A DNA stretch of 55,405 bases. Origin: an uncultured Ruminococcus sp. (GTDB lineage Bacteria > Bacillota > Clostridia > Lachnospirales > Lachnospiraceae). The stretch is from positions 1 to 55,405 of the forward strand of contig USFD01000007.1 in the NCBI GenBank assembly GCA_900553885.1. Reading direction: 5' to 3'. The position numbers and the translations under genes were made by a program. This document shows positions 8,343-18,211 of the stretch, one piece after another. The first letter of the stretch is position 1. Each line of letters opens with the position of its first letter. The notes below the pieces were generated by a model that did no database searches, was not told where the DNA came from, and saw only the letters and a program-made list of their open reading frames with translations.

Positions 8343-9395
8343 TTAAGCAAATAATGCCTGCATTACCTCTCTGACTGTCTCTATTTTCTTTGATTTATAT
8401 GCTTTCGCTCCGCAGAACAGAAGGCCTTTCTCCACATTTCCCTTCACCGCGTCAATCAGACTGTCTGTGATACAGTAGGGAATCTGGGACGGGTTACATT
8501 TTGCCAGACATCCGTGACAGGGGCTGTGGGCGATCTTTTCCCCGTTCATCACACGTTTCATCAGAGGATTAATAATCGCTCTTCCCGGCATGCCCACCGG
8601 GCTTGTCACGATCTGGATATCTTCTTTCGAAGCATTGATATAGGCTTCTTTATAGCGGATATCCGCATCGCATTCCTCTGTCGTAACAAAACGGGTAGCC
8701 ACCTGTACGCCGTCCGCTCCCAGAGCCATCACACGCTTTACATCTTCACTGTCATAGATTCCTCCGGCTACGACAACAGGAATCTGAACCCCGTATTTTT
8801 CTCCGTAGCTTTTCACGGTAGCTATAATCTTCTTAATTTCTTCCCCGTAGGACTCTTCCGTATACGTACAGAGTTCTTCCTTCTGAAATCCCAGATGGCC
8901 TCCGGCCAGCGGCCCTTCAATAACCACAAGATCCGCCGTGCGTCTGTATTTCCGGTCCCAGTATTTGAGGATCACTTTCGCAGATCTGTCTGTGGAGACA
9001 ATGGGTGCTATCTTTGTCTGGCTTCCCTCCGTCAGCGCCGGCAGATCCGTTGGAAGCCCGGCGCCGCAGATGATAATATCAGCTCCGGCCTTTACTGCTG
9101 CCTTTACGTGGGCTGCATGCTCCTTCAGAGCCGTCATAACATTGTATCCTATAATCCCGTCAGGGGAGATGGTTCTGGCTTTTTTCATCTCGCTTTCAAT
9201 GGCTCTGATATTTGCCTGGGCCGGATTCTTGTCAAACTCCGGATCCCGGTAGCCGATCTGAGCCGTGGAAATGATACCGATCCCGCCTTCTCTTGCCACG
9301 GAGCCGGCCAGACGCCCCAGACTGATGCCTACTCCCATTCCACCCTGAATCAGTGGAAATCTGGTGATTTTATCACCTATCTTCAGATTTTTCAT
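8343..9395 (-). CDS. nitronate monooxygenase / FabK-like flavin oxidoreductase
   Basis: This 350-residue TIM-barrel FMN enzyme has the N-terminal signature FPLIQGGMGVGISLG, a VVAGGIYDSEDVKR phosphate-binding segment and GADGVQVATRFV, all typical of the nitronate monooxygenase/FabK (PF03060) family. It is about 40 residues longer than the FabK at 16832 and has a C-terminal Cys-rich stretch (CHGCLAKCNPSQIPYC) that FabK lacks. It lies between accDA and the MarR gene. It may be a second enoyl-ACP reductase-type enzyme or a detoxifying nitronate oxidase; the sequence alone does not decide. Confidence 0.75.
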   Translation of the reverse strand: MKNLKIGDKITRFPLIQGGMGVGISLGRLAGSVAREGGIGIISTAQIGYRDPEFDKNPAQANIRAIESEMKKARTISPDGIIGYNVMTALKEHAAHVKAAVKAGADIIICGAGLPTDLPALTEGSQTKIAPIVSTDRSAKVILKYWDRKYRRTADLVVIEGPLAGGHLGFQKEELCTYTEESYGEEIKKIIATVKSYGEKYGVQIPVVVAGGIYDSEDVKRVMALGADGVQVATRFVTTEECDADIRYKEAYINASKEDIQIVTSPVGMPGRAIINPLMKRVMNGEKIAHSPCHGCLAKCNPSQIPYCITDSLIDAVKGNVEKGLLFCGAKAYKSKKIETVREVMQALFA

Positions 9396-9483
9396 GTTGC
9401 CCTCTCATTTCATTATTCCTGCGCCCTATCTTTTCTGCCCTTGTCCGCAGACCGTTCCCGGCTGCCGGCAGTCCGATTTGCGT

Positions 9484-11184
9484 TTATATATTCCGGAATC
9501 TCTCATACCGTCTGTCGGTCAGAGCATCCGGATCCATAGCGGTATATTTTTCAAGGAAATCCAGGATCTGAACTTCCAGTTCCATCGTCACAGGCTCCAT
9601 GGTCTCCGTTGTAAACTCCTCCGGCTCCGCAATCACCTGTTCCACAATGCCCAGTTTCTTCAGATCATCCGCTGTAAGCTTCATTACCTCTGCCGCCTCT
9701 GCCGCGCGCTTGCTGTCTTTCCAGAGAATACTTGCAAATCCTTCCGGAGAAAGAACAGAATAAATGGCATTTTCCAGAATCCATACCTCATCTGCCACTG
9801 CCATGGCAAGAGCGCCGCCGCTGCCGCCTTCCCCGATTACAACAGAGAGCACCGGTACTTTCAGACCGGAAAGCTCATACAGATTTCTGGCGATGGCCTC
9901 GCCCTGGCCCCGTTCCTCTGCTTCCAGTCCGCAGAATGCTCCCGGAGTATCAACAAAGCAGATCACAGGCCGGCCGAACTTCTCCGCCTGCTTCATCAGA
10001 CGGAGCGCCTTTCTGTATCCGTCAGGCGACGGCATGGAAAAGTTCCGGTCCAGATTTTCCTTTGTGGTCTTTCCCTTTGCCTGGGCGATTACCGTTACCG
10101 GCATTCCATGGAAATGGGCGATGCCGCCGACAATCGCATGGTCGTCTTTAAAATATCTGTCTCCGTGGAATTCCATAAAGTCATCAAAAAGCGCTTCAAT
10201 ATAGTCGGTTCCCACCGGACGGTTTTTCTTTCTTGAAATCTGGACGCGCTCCCATGCGCTCAGATTTCTTCCCGTATGGGCGAAACCGCCGGTCATTTTA
10301 TGGGCTGCTTTTACATCTGTATCTGTAAATCCCTTCTCTGCGTGCATCTTAAGAATCTGTCCCAGCACGTCCTTCATTTCTTCCCGTTCAATGATCCGGT
10401 CCACAAATCCATGCTCCACAAGGAATTCAGCCCGCTGAAATCCCTTCGGAAGTTTCTGGCCGATGGTCTGTTCAATAACCCTGGGTCCTGCAAATCCGAC
10501 CAGAGCTTTTGGCTCCGCGAGAATAATATCGCCCAGCATGGCAAAACTTGCGGTCACGCCTCCGGTTGTAGGATCCGTCAGTACGGTAATATACAGAAGG
10601 CCCGCGTCACTGTGCCGCTTCAGAGCCGCCGAGGTCTTCGCCATCTGCATCAGAGAAACAATGCCCTCCTGCATCCGGGCTCCTCCGGAACAGGTAAATA
10701 TAATGACCGGAAGTTTCTCCTCTGTAGCCCGTTCCACTGCGCGGGCAATCTTCTCTCCTACAATATGCCCCATACTGGCCATCATAAACCGGCCGTCGCA
10801 GATTCCCAGTACAACAGGATTGCCGTTTATGGAAGCCTTACCTGTCACAACCGCCTCATTCAGGTGGGTGCGTTCTTTCAGTCCGGCTACCTTTTCTTCA
10901 TATCCTTTAAAGTCAAGGGGATTGACAAACTCCATCTCTTTATCCCACTCTTCAAAAGAGCCTTCATCCGCGATCATCTCTACACGGCGGTAGGCATGTA
11001 CGCGGAAATATCCTCCGCATTTCGGACAGATATAATATCCGTTCTTTACATCCTCCGCGATAATCGCAGCGCCGCATTTATTGCACTTGCGCATCAGCCC
11101 CTGGGGAACTTCCGGCCTGGCATTTTTCAGAGCGATATAATGCTGGCGGCTGCTCGTTTTCTTAAACATATTCTGTAATTTCAT
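9484..11184 (-). CDS. accDA: acetyl-CoA carboxylase carboxyltransferase, fused beta and alpha subunits
   Basis: This 566-residue protein is a head-to-tail fusion of AccD and AccA. Residues 1-290 are AccD-like, with the zinc ribbon CNKCGAAI and CPKCGGYF near residues 34-57 and the carboxyltransferase core TCSGGARMQEG. Residues from about 310 on are AccA-like, with ALRLMKQAEKFGRPVICFVD, PGAFCGLEAEERGQ and GEGGSGGALA. The two subunits are separate genes in E. coli and most Bacillota. The join is an uninterrupted frame with no internal stop. The enzyme transfers the carboxyl group from biotin on AccB to acetyl-CoA, giving malonyl-CoA for FabD. Confidence 0.92.
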   Translation of the reverse strand: MKLQNMFKKTSSRQHYIALKNARPEVPQGLMRKCNKCGAAIIAEDVKNGYYICPKCGGYFRVHAYRRVEMIADEGSFEEWDKEMEFVNPLDFKGYEEKVAGLKERTHLNEAVVTGKASINGNPVVLGICDGRFMMASMGHIVGEKIARAVERATEEKLPVIIFTCSGGARMQEGIVSLMQMAKTSAALKRHSDAGLLYITVLTDPTTGGVTASFAMLGDIILAEPKALVGFAGPRVIEQTIGQKLPKGFQRAEFLVEHGFVDRIIEREEMKDVLGQILKMHAEKGFTDTDVKAAHKMTGGFAHTGRNLSAWERVQISRKKNRPVGTDYIEALFDDFMEFHGDRYFKDDHAIVGGIAHFHGMPVTVIAQAKGKTTKENLDRNFSMPSPDGYRKALRLMKQAEKFGRPVICFVDTPGAFCGLEAEERGQGEAIARNLYELSGLKVPVLSVVIGEGGSGGALAMAVADEVWILENAIYSVLSPEGFASILWKDSKRAAEAAEVMKLTADDLKKLGIVEQVIAEPEEFTTETMEPVTMELEVQILDFLEKYTAMDPDALTDRRYERFRNI

Positions 11185-11200
11185 CTGAGATTACCTCCAA

Positions 11201-11263
11201 AAAAGGGGTCAGGCACTTTCCGAAAGGGGCCTGACCCCTTTGGAAAAGTGCCTGACCCCTTTT
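11201..11263. repeat. 63-bp palindromic element with three GCCTGACCCC units
   Basis: Between accC and accDA lies a near-perfect inverted repeat: the arm at 11201-11219 (AAAAGGGGTCAGGCACTTT) is the exact reverse complement of 11245-11263. Nested inside is another hairpin, AAAGGGG at 11223-11229 with CCCCTTT at 11235-11241, which itself carries a third CCTGACCCC unit. The structure is far longer than a simple terminator and sits within an operon. Similar GGGGTCAGGCACTT repeats occur in many bacterial genomes and are sometimes tied to REP-type elements; that link is from memory and not tested here. Confidence 0.7.
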
Positions 11264-11282
11264 GGGCAAATTATCTGACAAC

Positions 11283-12617
<1,335 letters not shown>

Positions 12618-12624
12618 CTCTGCA

Positions 12625-13056
12625 CTATTCTCCTACCATAAATGTCAGCTCTGCACTGACAACAACTTTTCCATTGACAGAAGCAATCGCCTCTCCCACG
12701 CCTACAGGTCCTTTGCGTTTGATAATCTTTGTTTCAAGCTTCAGCGTGTCTCCCGGAAATACCATTCCTTTGAAACGGCATTTCTGCACTCCGCCGAAGA
12801 AAGCAATCTTGCCTTTGTTCTCGGGAACACTTAAAATAGCAACAGCTCCTGCCTGGGCCAGCGCCTCAAGAATCAGCACGCCCGGCATAACCGCTTTCTG
12901 CGGAAAATGTCCTCTGAAAAAGTCCTCTCTGTAAGTTACGCATTTGTATCCCACCGCAAATTCGCCCGGCTCATAATCCTCAATCTTATCAAGGAGAAGG
13001 AAGGGATGTCTGTGAGGGATGATCTCCTGAATCTGCTCTATATTTAAACTGTTCAT
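12625..13056 (-). CDS. fabZ: 3-hydroxyacyl-ACP dehydratase
   Basis: This 143-residue hot-dog-fold dehydratase has the catalytic HPFLLLDKI (His near residue 17) and GHFPQKAVMPGVLILEALAQ, which contains the second active-site residue (Glu). The longest frame adds 20 residues at the front, but the ATG at 13056 has GAGGTG 8 bases upstream and gives the usual MNSLNIEQIQEIIPHR start. It removes water from 3-hydroxyacyl-ACP in each elongation cycle. No separate isomerase-type FabM was seen, so the route to unsaturated fatty acids in this organism remains open. Confidence 0.93.
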   Translation of the reverse strand: MNSLNIEQIQEIIPHRHPFLLLDKIEDYEPGEFAVGYKCVTYREDFFRGHFPQKAVMPGVLILEALAQAGAVAILSVPENKGKIAFFGGVQKCRFKGMVFPGDTLKLETKIIKRKGPVGVGEAIASVNGKVVVSAELTFMVGE

Positions 13057-13075
13057 ATCCTGTGCACCTCTATTC

Positions 13076-13240
13076 TTAATACAAACCGGCATGTGCCGGG
13101 CTCTCCGTCCCCACATGCCAGCTCAAATCCGCTGCTTCGCAGCTCCTTTTCGCTGTATGGCTGCCGCCATATGTCAGAACAATCTCCCCGTCTGCTGCAG
13201 GCCAGCCTGCACAGCCGGACAGATTATTCTGCCGCATGTG
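13076..13240. repeat. Hairpin-rich intergenic block inside the fab operon
   Basis: The 188-base space between fabZ and accB contains several perfect small palindromes: CCGGCATGTGCCGG (13089-13102 region), GCTGC-TTC-GCAGC, TGCAGG-CCAG-CCTGCA and CCGCA-TG-TGCGG near the right end. The word GGCATGTG recurs in both orientations. A minus-strand frame of 60 codons is open across it, but it lacks a ribosome binding site and is probably incidental. The block resembles a mobile palindromic repeat or an RNA-processing region. Confidence 0.45.
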
Positions 13241-13244
13241 CGGA

Positions 13245-13751
13245 CTAGCTGATGACAAAGAGCGGCTGGCCGTATTCTACTGCCTGGCCGTTTTCCACAA
13301 GAATTTCTGTTACGGTTCCTGTGAAGTCGCTTTCGATTTCGTTCATCAGTTTCATTGCCTCTACGATAGCCAGTACCTGGCCTTCTTTTACGCTGTCGCC
13401 GACTTTTACAAACGGATCCGCGTCTTCTGCCGGAGCAGCGTAGAATGTTCCCACCAGAGGAGATTTTACAATATTTCCTTTGATTTCACTCTCTGCGGAT
13501 GCCGCAGCGGGAGCCTCTGCTCCTGCCGGTGCGCTGACCGGTGCCGCTGCCGGAACCGGTGCCGGTGCCGCCGGCATAACTGCCGGAGCAATAACAGGCG
13601 CTGCTGCCGGAGCGGCCGGAGCCTGTACCTGAACAATCCTGTCACTTGTCTTTTTCAGAGAAAGCTTTACACCATCTTCTTCATATTTGAATTCTGTAAG
13701 TTCAGAATCTGAAACAGCTTTCACTAATTCCAATACCTGCTCAACCTTCAT
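13245..13751 (-). CDS. accB: biotin carboxyl carrier protein of acetyl-CoA carboxylase
   Basis: The 168-residue carrier has an N-terminal helical part, an Ala/Pro-rich flexible linker (about residues 43-85) and a C-terminal biotinyl domain with EAMKLMNEIE; the biotinylated lysine is K134. I use the ATG at 13751 rather than one 3 codons earlier because GAGGTG is at the right distance. It lies 12 bases after fabF. The linker is rich in AAPAP units, as is usual for this family. Confidence 0.94.
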   Translation of the reverse strand: MKVEQVLELVKAVSDSELTEFKYEEDGVKLSLKKTSDRIVQVQAPAAPAAAPVIAPAVMPAAPAPVPAAAPVSAPAGAEAPAAASAESEIKGNIVKSPLVGTFYAAPAEDADPFVKVGDSVKEGQVLAIVEAMKLMNEIESDFTGTVTEILVENGQAVEYGQPLFVIS

Positions 13752-13763
13752 TGCACACACCTC

Positions 13764-15002
13764 TTACCCTTCATATTTCTTTAACAACAGTGTTGCGTTG
13801 TGTCCGCCGAATCCGAGAGAATTCGTAAGCACATAATTGATATCTTTTTCAACCGGAGCGCCCACTGTATAGTTCAGATCACATTCCGGATCCACATTCT
13901 CTGTACCCATTGTCTGATGAATAAATCCATCCTCAATACTCTTCACGCATACGACAAATTCCACGCCGCCTGCAGCGCCCAGAAGGTGTCCGATCATGGA
14001 TTTCGTAGAGTTGATCTGCACGTTCTTTGCCGCGTCTCCAAGCGCATACTTGATTGCTCTTGTCTCAAACAGGTCATTGTGATGTGTACTTGTTCCGTGA
14101 GCATTGATGTAATCAATCTGTTCCGGTTCCACGCCTGCTTCCTTCATAGCCAGTTTCATAGCCATGCCTGCGCCCTCTCCGTCTTCTGCCGGAGAAGTAA
14201 TATGGTATGCGTCGCCGGTTGCGCCGTATCCTACAAGCTCTGCGTAGATTTTCGCGCCTCTTGCTTTTGCGTGCTCCAGCTCTTCCAGAACAACAACTCC
14301 GGAGCCCTCGCCCAGAACAAATCCGTCTCTGTCCTTGTCAAACGGACGGGAAGCATGCTCCGGATCATTTGTTGTAGACAGCGCTGTCAGTGCGGTAAAT
14401 CCCGCGATTCCCGTGGGACATACAGAAGCTTCTGTACCGCCGGCTACCATTACATCCGCATCCCCGTACTCGATGGCACGGAACGCATCTCCGATACAGT
14501 GAGTACCGGAAGCACAGGCTGTTACCACGTTTGTACATTTTCCTTTCAGGCCAAGCTGAATGGAAATATTTCCTGCCGCCATGTTGGAGATCATCAGCGG
14601 AACCATCAGTGGATTCACCTTATTCGGTCCCTTTGTCAGGATCTTCTCATAGTTTGTCTCCACACACTGCAGACTTCCGATGCCGGATCCCACAATAACA
14701 CCGCAGCGGAAGGGATCTTCATTTTCCATGTTCAGTCCCGCGTCTTCGAAAGCCTCTTTCGCCGCAGCAACCGCATACTGTGAAAAAAGCTCCATTCTCT
14801 TTGCCGCCTTAAAGTCCATACGCTCCTTCGCAACAAATCCCTTTACTTCTGCCGCGATCTGCACTTTGAACTCAGACGCATCAAACTTCGTAATCGGTCC
14901 GATTCCGACCTTACCTTCTTTAATTCCGGCCCAGAACTCTTCCACCGTATTTCCGATCGGCGTCACAGCACCCAGTCCGGTCACTACAACTCTTCTCTTC
15001 AT
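13764..15002 (-). CDS. fabF: beta-ketoacyl-ACP synthase II
   Basis: This 412-residue thiolase-fold condensing enzyme extends acyl-ACP by two carbons. The catalytic Cys is C163 in TACASGTHC. The two histidines lie in INAHGTSTHHND and SMIGHLLGAAGG, giving the C-H-H triad of KAS I/II enzymes. No separate fabB is seen. It follows fabG by a 182-base gap that contains short inverted repeats but no clear terminator, so it is probably still part of the operon. Confidence 0.95.
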   Translation of the reverse strand: MKRRVVVTGLGAVTPIGNTVEEFWAGIKEGKVGIGPITKFDASEFKVQIAAEVKGFVAKERMDFKAAKRMELFSQYAVAAAKEAFEDAGLNMENEDPFRCGVIVGSGIGSLQCVETNYEKILTKGPNKVNPLMVPLMISNMAAGNISIQLGLKGKCTNVVTACASGTHCIGDAFRAIEYGDADVMVAGGTEASVCPTGIAGFTALTALSTTNDPEHASRPFDKDRDGFVLGEGSGVVVLEELEHAKARGAKIYAELVGYGATGDAYHITSPAEDGEGAGMAMKLAMKEAGVEPEQIDYINAHGTSTHHNDLFETRAIKYALGDAAKNVQINSTKSMIGHLLGAAGGVEFVVCVKSIEDGFIHQTMGTENVDPECDLNYTVGAPVEKDINYVLTNSLGFGGHNATLLLKKYEG

Positions 15003-15184
15003 AAAAACAAATCCTTTCCAAAGCCGGCTTTCTACCGCACTTCTTTCTAATCCGACCTGCTTAGTTCGATTCCGCTTTGCTCCATCTCACTGAGGGCATT
15101 CGCCCAATATCGAGAGAAAGAAACGATCATTTACAGATACATCTGCATGCTCCTTTCTTTCCCTCGATGCAGGCCTCACTTAAA

Positions 15185-15925
15185 TCACATAGCCATTCCG
15201 CCGTCTACATTGAGCACCTGTCCTGTAATGTACCGCGCTCCTTCGGACGCCAGAAAAGCAACTGCGTTTGCAATATCTTCTGTCTCTCCGAATTTTCCGA
15301 GAGGAATCTGCGCTACCGCGCCTTCCTTCACCTTATCGGAAAGCACTTCCGTCATCTCAGTATTGATAAATCCCGGAGCAATAGCATTTACTGTAATGCC
15401 GCGGGATGCAAGCTCTCTTGCCGCGGACTTGGTCAGTCCGATCACCCCTGCCTTTGATGCGGAGTAATTTGCCTGTCCTGCATTTCCGAGGACGCCGGAC
15501 ACGGAAGACATATTGATAATTCTTCCGCCTCTCTGTTTGATCATCTGACGTGCCACAAAACGGATACAGTTAAAGGTTCCCTTCAGGTTTGTATCCAGAA
15601 CCGCATCGTAATCCTCTTCGGACATCTTCATCAGCAGGCCGTCTCTCGTAATTCCCGCATTATTTACCAGAATGTCCACGCTTCCAAGCTCAGAGACGAT
15701 CTCTTTGAACATCTCCTCGCAGGCTTTGTAATCAGATACATTGCACTGCTTGATCTCTGCTTTTCCGCCTGCCTGCTCAATCTCAGCCTTCACCTGTTCC
15801 GCCCGCTCTCTGGAACCGTTGTAGTTAATTACAACCGTGGCTCCTTCGGACGCCAGCCGGATTGCGACGGCTCTTCCGATTCCTCTGGAAGCTCCTGTCA
15901 CAACAGCAACTTTTCCATTTAACAT
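15185..15925 (-). CDS. fabG: 3-oxoacyl-ACP reductase
   Basis: This 246-residue short-chain dehydrogenase has the NADPH-binding motif TGASRGIG (residues 10-17), the NNAG motif (88-91) and the catalytic set S141, Y154, K158 in YSASK. C-terminal MTEVLSDKVKEG and YITGQVLNVDGGMAM match FabG. The start overlaps the fabD stop by 7 bases. Confidence 0.95.
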   Translation of the reverse strand: MLNGKVAVVTGASRGIGRAVAIRLASEGATVVINYNGSRERAEQVKAEIEQAGGKAEIKQCNVSDYKACEEMFKEIVSELGSVDILVNNAGITRDGLLMKMSEEDYDAVLDTNLKGTFNCIRFVARQMIKQRGGRIINMSSVSGVLGNAGQANYSASKAGVIGLTKSAARELASRGITVNAIAPGFINTEMTEVLSDKVKEGAVAQIPLGKFGETEDIANAVAFLASEGARYITGQVLNVDGGMAM

Positions 15926-16839
15926 AATTCATTTACCACCTTATCTACATCTTCCCATGTACCGATATTATAGACTTTCACGTCCCGGTTGATCTTGCGC
16001 ATAAATCCGGCCAGTGTTCTTCCCGGTCCGATCTCCACAAATGTGTCAACGCCGTCGGCGATCATGTTTTCCACGCTCTGCTGCCATCTGACAGAAGATG
16101 CCACCTGCTTTGCAAGCAGTGCCTTTGTCTGGCTGATATCGGATACGTATTCAGCCGTTACATTTGTTACATAGGGGATCTGAAGCGGAGACAGTTCTAC
16201 ATTTTCCAGAACTTTGCCAAGCTCTTCTCCGGCCTCTGTCAGCATAGGGGAATGGAACGGACCGCTTACATTCAGGGTCATCACTCTCTTCGCCCCGGCT
16301 TCTTTGAGGGCCTCGGAAGCTTTCTCCACACTCTCTTTCCATCCGGTAATAACGATCTGTCCCGGACAGTTGTAGTTGGCGATTGTCACACCGTCAATTT
16401 CGTTTACAACCTTCTCGATGGCCTCGGCTGTCATGCCAAGCACAGCCGCCATGGATCCTTTTCCTCCCGGAACCGCGTTCTGCATCAGAATACCGCGCTT
16501 TCTTACTGTTGTAATTGCGTCTTCTGTGCTCATACCGCCTGCAGAAGCAATGGCGCAGTACTCGCCCAGGCTTAATCCGGCAGTAACATCCGGATTCAGT
16601 CCTCTTTCCCGTACCACATGCTCCATCGCCATACATACTGTCACCAGAGCAGCCTGCGTATATTCTGTCTGGTCCAGCTTATCGTTTTCCTCAAAGCACA
16701 ATGCTTTCATATCTATTCCCAGCAGTTCGGTGGCTTTATCAACCACCTGTCTTGCTGTTTCACTCTGTTCATAAAAATCTTTGCCCATTCCGGCTTTCTG
16801 GGCTCCCTGGCCCGGAAACATAAATGCGATTTTACTCAT
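15919..16839 (-). CDS. fabD: malonyl-CoA:ACP transacylase
   Basis: This 306-residue acyltransferase has the oxyanion motif MFPGQGAQ at residues 7-14, the nucleophile serine S90 in GLSLGEYCA and the catalytic His in SGPFHSPML. It loads malonyl groups onto AcpP. It overlaps both neighbours (fabK upstream by 8 bases, fabG downstream by 7), the densest coupling in the operon. Confidence 0.95.
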   Translation of the reverse strand: MSKIAFMFPGQGAQKAGMGKDFYEQSETARQVVDKATELLGIDMKALCFEENDKLDQTEYTQAALVTVCMAMEHVVRERGLNPDVTAGLSLGEYCAIASAGGMSTEDAITTVRKRGILMQNAVPGGKGSMAAVLGMTAEAIEKVVNEIDGVTIANYNCPGQIVITGWKESVEKASEALKEAGAKRVMTLNVSGPFHSPMLTEAGEELGKVLENVELSPLQIPYVTNVTAEYVSDISQTKALLAKQVASSVRWQQSVENMIADGVDTFVEIGPGRTLAGFMRKINRDVKVYNIGTWEDVDKVVNELC

Positions 16840-17770
16840 AAAATCCTTTTCCTCCGATCAGGTCGTCTGTCTCCTTCACCAGTTTCTGGATCAGGTCATG
16901 ACATGACATTTTTTCTTTTACCATACCGGCGATCTGGCCTGCCATCACGCTTCCGGTCTTTACATCACCGTCTACAACAGCTCTTCTTAATCCGCCCAGA
17001 GTCAGGTGCTCCAGTTCCTCAAAAGAAGCGCCTTCCTGTTCTTTCTTAAGGTACTCTTTTGTCATCTGGTTTCTCAGAGCTCTTACCGGGTGGCCGGTAG
17101 ATCTTCCTGTTACCCTGGAGTCAATGTCTCTTGCCTTGATGATCATATCCTTATAATTTTCATGAACCTGAGATTCATTCGTAACCACAAAGTGAGTTCC
17201 CATCTGCACACCCTGTGCGCCCAGCATAAATGCCGCCGCAATTCCTCTTCCGTCGGCAATACCGCCTGCTGCGATTACCGGGATGCTCACTGCATCCACA
17301 ACCTGCGGTACAAGTACCATAGTTGTGTTCTCGCCGATGTGTCCGCCTGCCTCTGTTCCTTCTGCAACAAGCGCATCCGCGCCGCATCTCTCCATACGTT
17401 TTGCAAGAGCGACGGATGCGATTACCGGGATTACTTTTACTCCGGCTTCTTTCCACATCTTCATATATTTTTCCGGAGATCCGGCTCCTGTCGTAACGAC
17501 TTTAACGCCTTCCTCCACGATCACTTTTGCCACATCATCTGCGTAAGGACTCATCAGCATGATATTTACGCCGAAAGGCTTGTCCGTGATCTTCTTTGCT
17601 TCTCTGATCTGATCACGCACCCAGTCAGCCGGCGCGCTCGCTGCACCAATCAGCCCGAGGCCGCCGGCTTCGGATACGGCGGCTGCAAGATGATATTCAG
17701 CAACCCATGCCATTCCTCCCTGAATAATCGGATATTCAATTCCTAATAGTTCGGTTACCTTTGTCTTCAT
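16832..17770 (-). CDS. fabK: enoyl-ACP reductase II (FMN)
   Basis: This 312-residue FMN-dependent reductase has YPIIQGGMAWVAEYHLAAAVS at its N-terminus and AAGGIADGRGIAAAFMLGAQGVQMGTHF as its phosphate-binding part, diagnostic of FabK. It does the last reduction of each cycle, replacing FabI. Bacteria that rely on FabK are usually insensitive to triclosan; that is family knowledge. The placement between acpP and fabD matches the streptococcal and clostridial gene order. Confidence 0.93.
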   Translation of the reverse strand: MKTKVTELLGIEYPIIQGGMAWVAEYHLAAAVSEAGGLGLIGAASAPADWVRDQIREAKKITDKPFGVNIMLMSPYADDVAKVIVEEGVKVVTTGAGSPEKYMKMWKEAGVKVIPVIASVALAKRMERCGADALVAEGTEAGGHIGENTTMVLVPQVVDAVSIPVIAAGGIADGRGIAAAFMLGAQGVQMGTHFVVTNESQVHENYKDMIIKARDIDSRVTGRSTGHPVRALRNQMTKEYLKKEQEGASFEELEHLTLGGLRRAVVDGDVKTGSVMAGQIAGMVKEKMSCHDLIQKLVKETDDLIGGKGFYE

Positions 17771-17844
17771 ACTAACAACCTTTCTTTCTTAAAAAATAAA
17801 TGAATTCTTTTTTTCTCTATGTTTCTTTTGATCCGGAATTAAAT

Positions 17845-18069
17845 TTATTTGTGTGCTTCCAGATATTTTACAACATCACCGATTGTGTTGATCTGCTCAA
17901 GATCCTCAGACGGAATCTCTACGTCAAACTCTTCCTCAAATGCCATTACCATTTCAAATAAATCCAGGGAATCTGCACCCAGATCATCTTTGAAGGATGT
18001 CTCCTCTGTCAGCTCTGCTGCGTCTGTGTTTAATGATTCTGCTACGATTTCTTTGATTTTCTCTAACAT
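17845..18069 (-). CDS. acpP: acyl carrier protein
   Basis: This 74-residue acidic carrier has the phosphopantetheine attachment motif GADSLD; the modified serine is S34. The helix-II sequence SLDLFEMVMAFEEEF is typical. It lies between fabH and fabK, as in other Bacillota. Confidence 0.95.
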   Translation of the reverse strand: MLEKIKEIVAESLNTDAAELTEETSFKDDLGADSLDLFEMVMAFEEEFDVEIPSEDLEQINTIGDVVKYLEAHK

Positions 18070-18211
18070 GGTTCCTTTTCCTTTCTTTAAATAAGATTAC
18101 TTTTGCCCCTCTCTTCAGGGATCTGTTTTCTCCCATCCGGGAATATTTATTTTTGTAATCCGGCCCCGCCGGTAATTACCCTGTCACTGTTCCGGTCCCG
18201 CCTTGCTGACC

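Noticed and set aside
13076..13258. 60-codon minus-strand frame between fabZ and accB
   Set aside because: It lies within a palindrome-rich region, overlaps the start of accB's flank and has no ribosome binding site.
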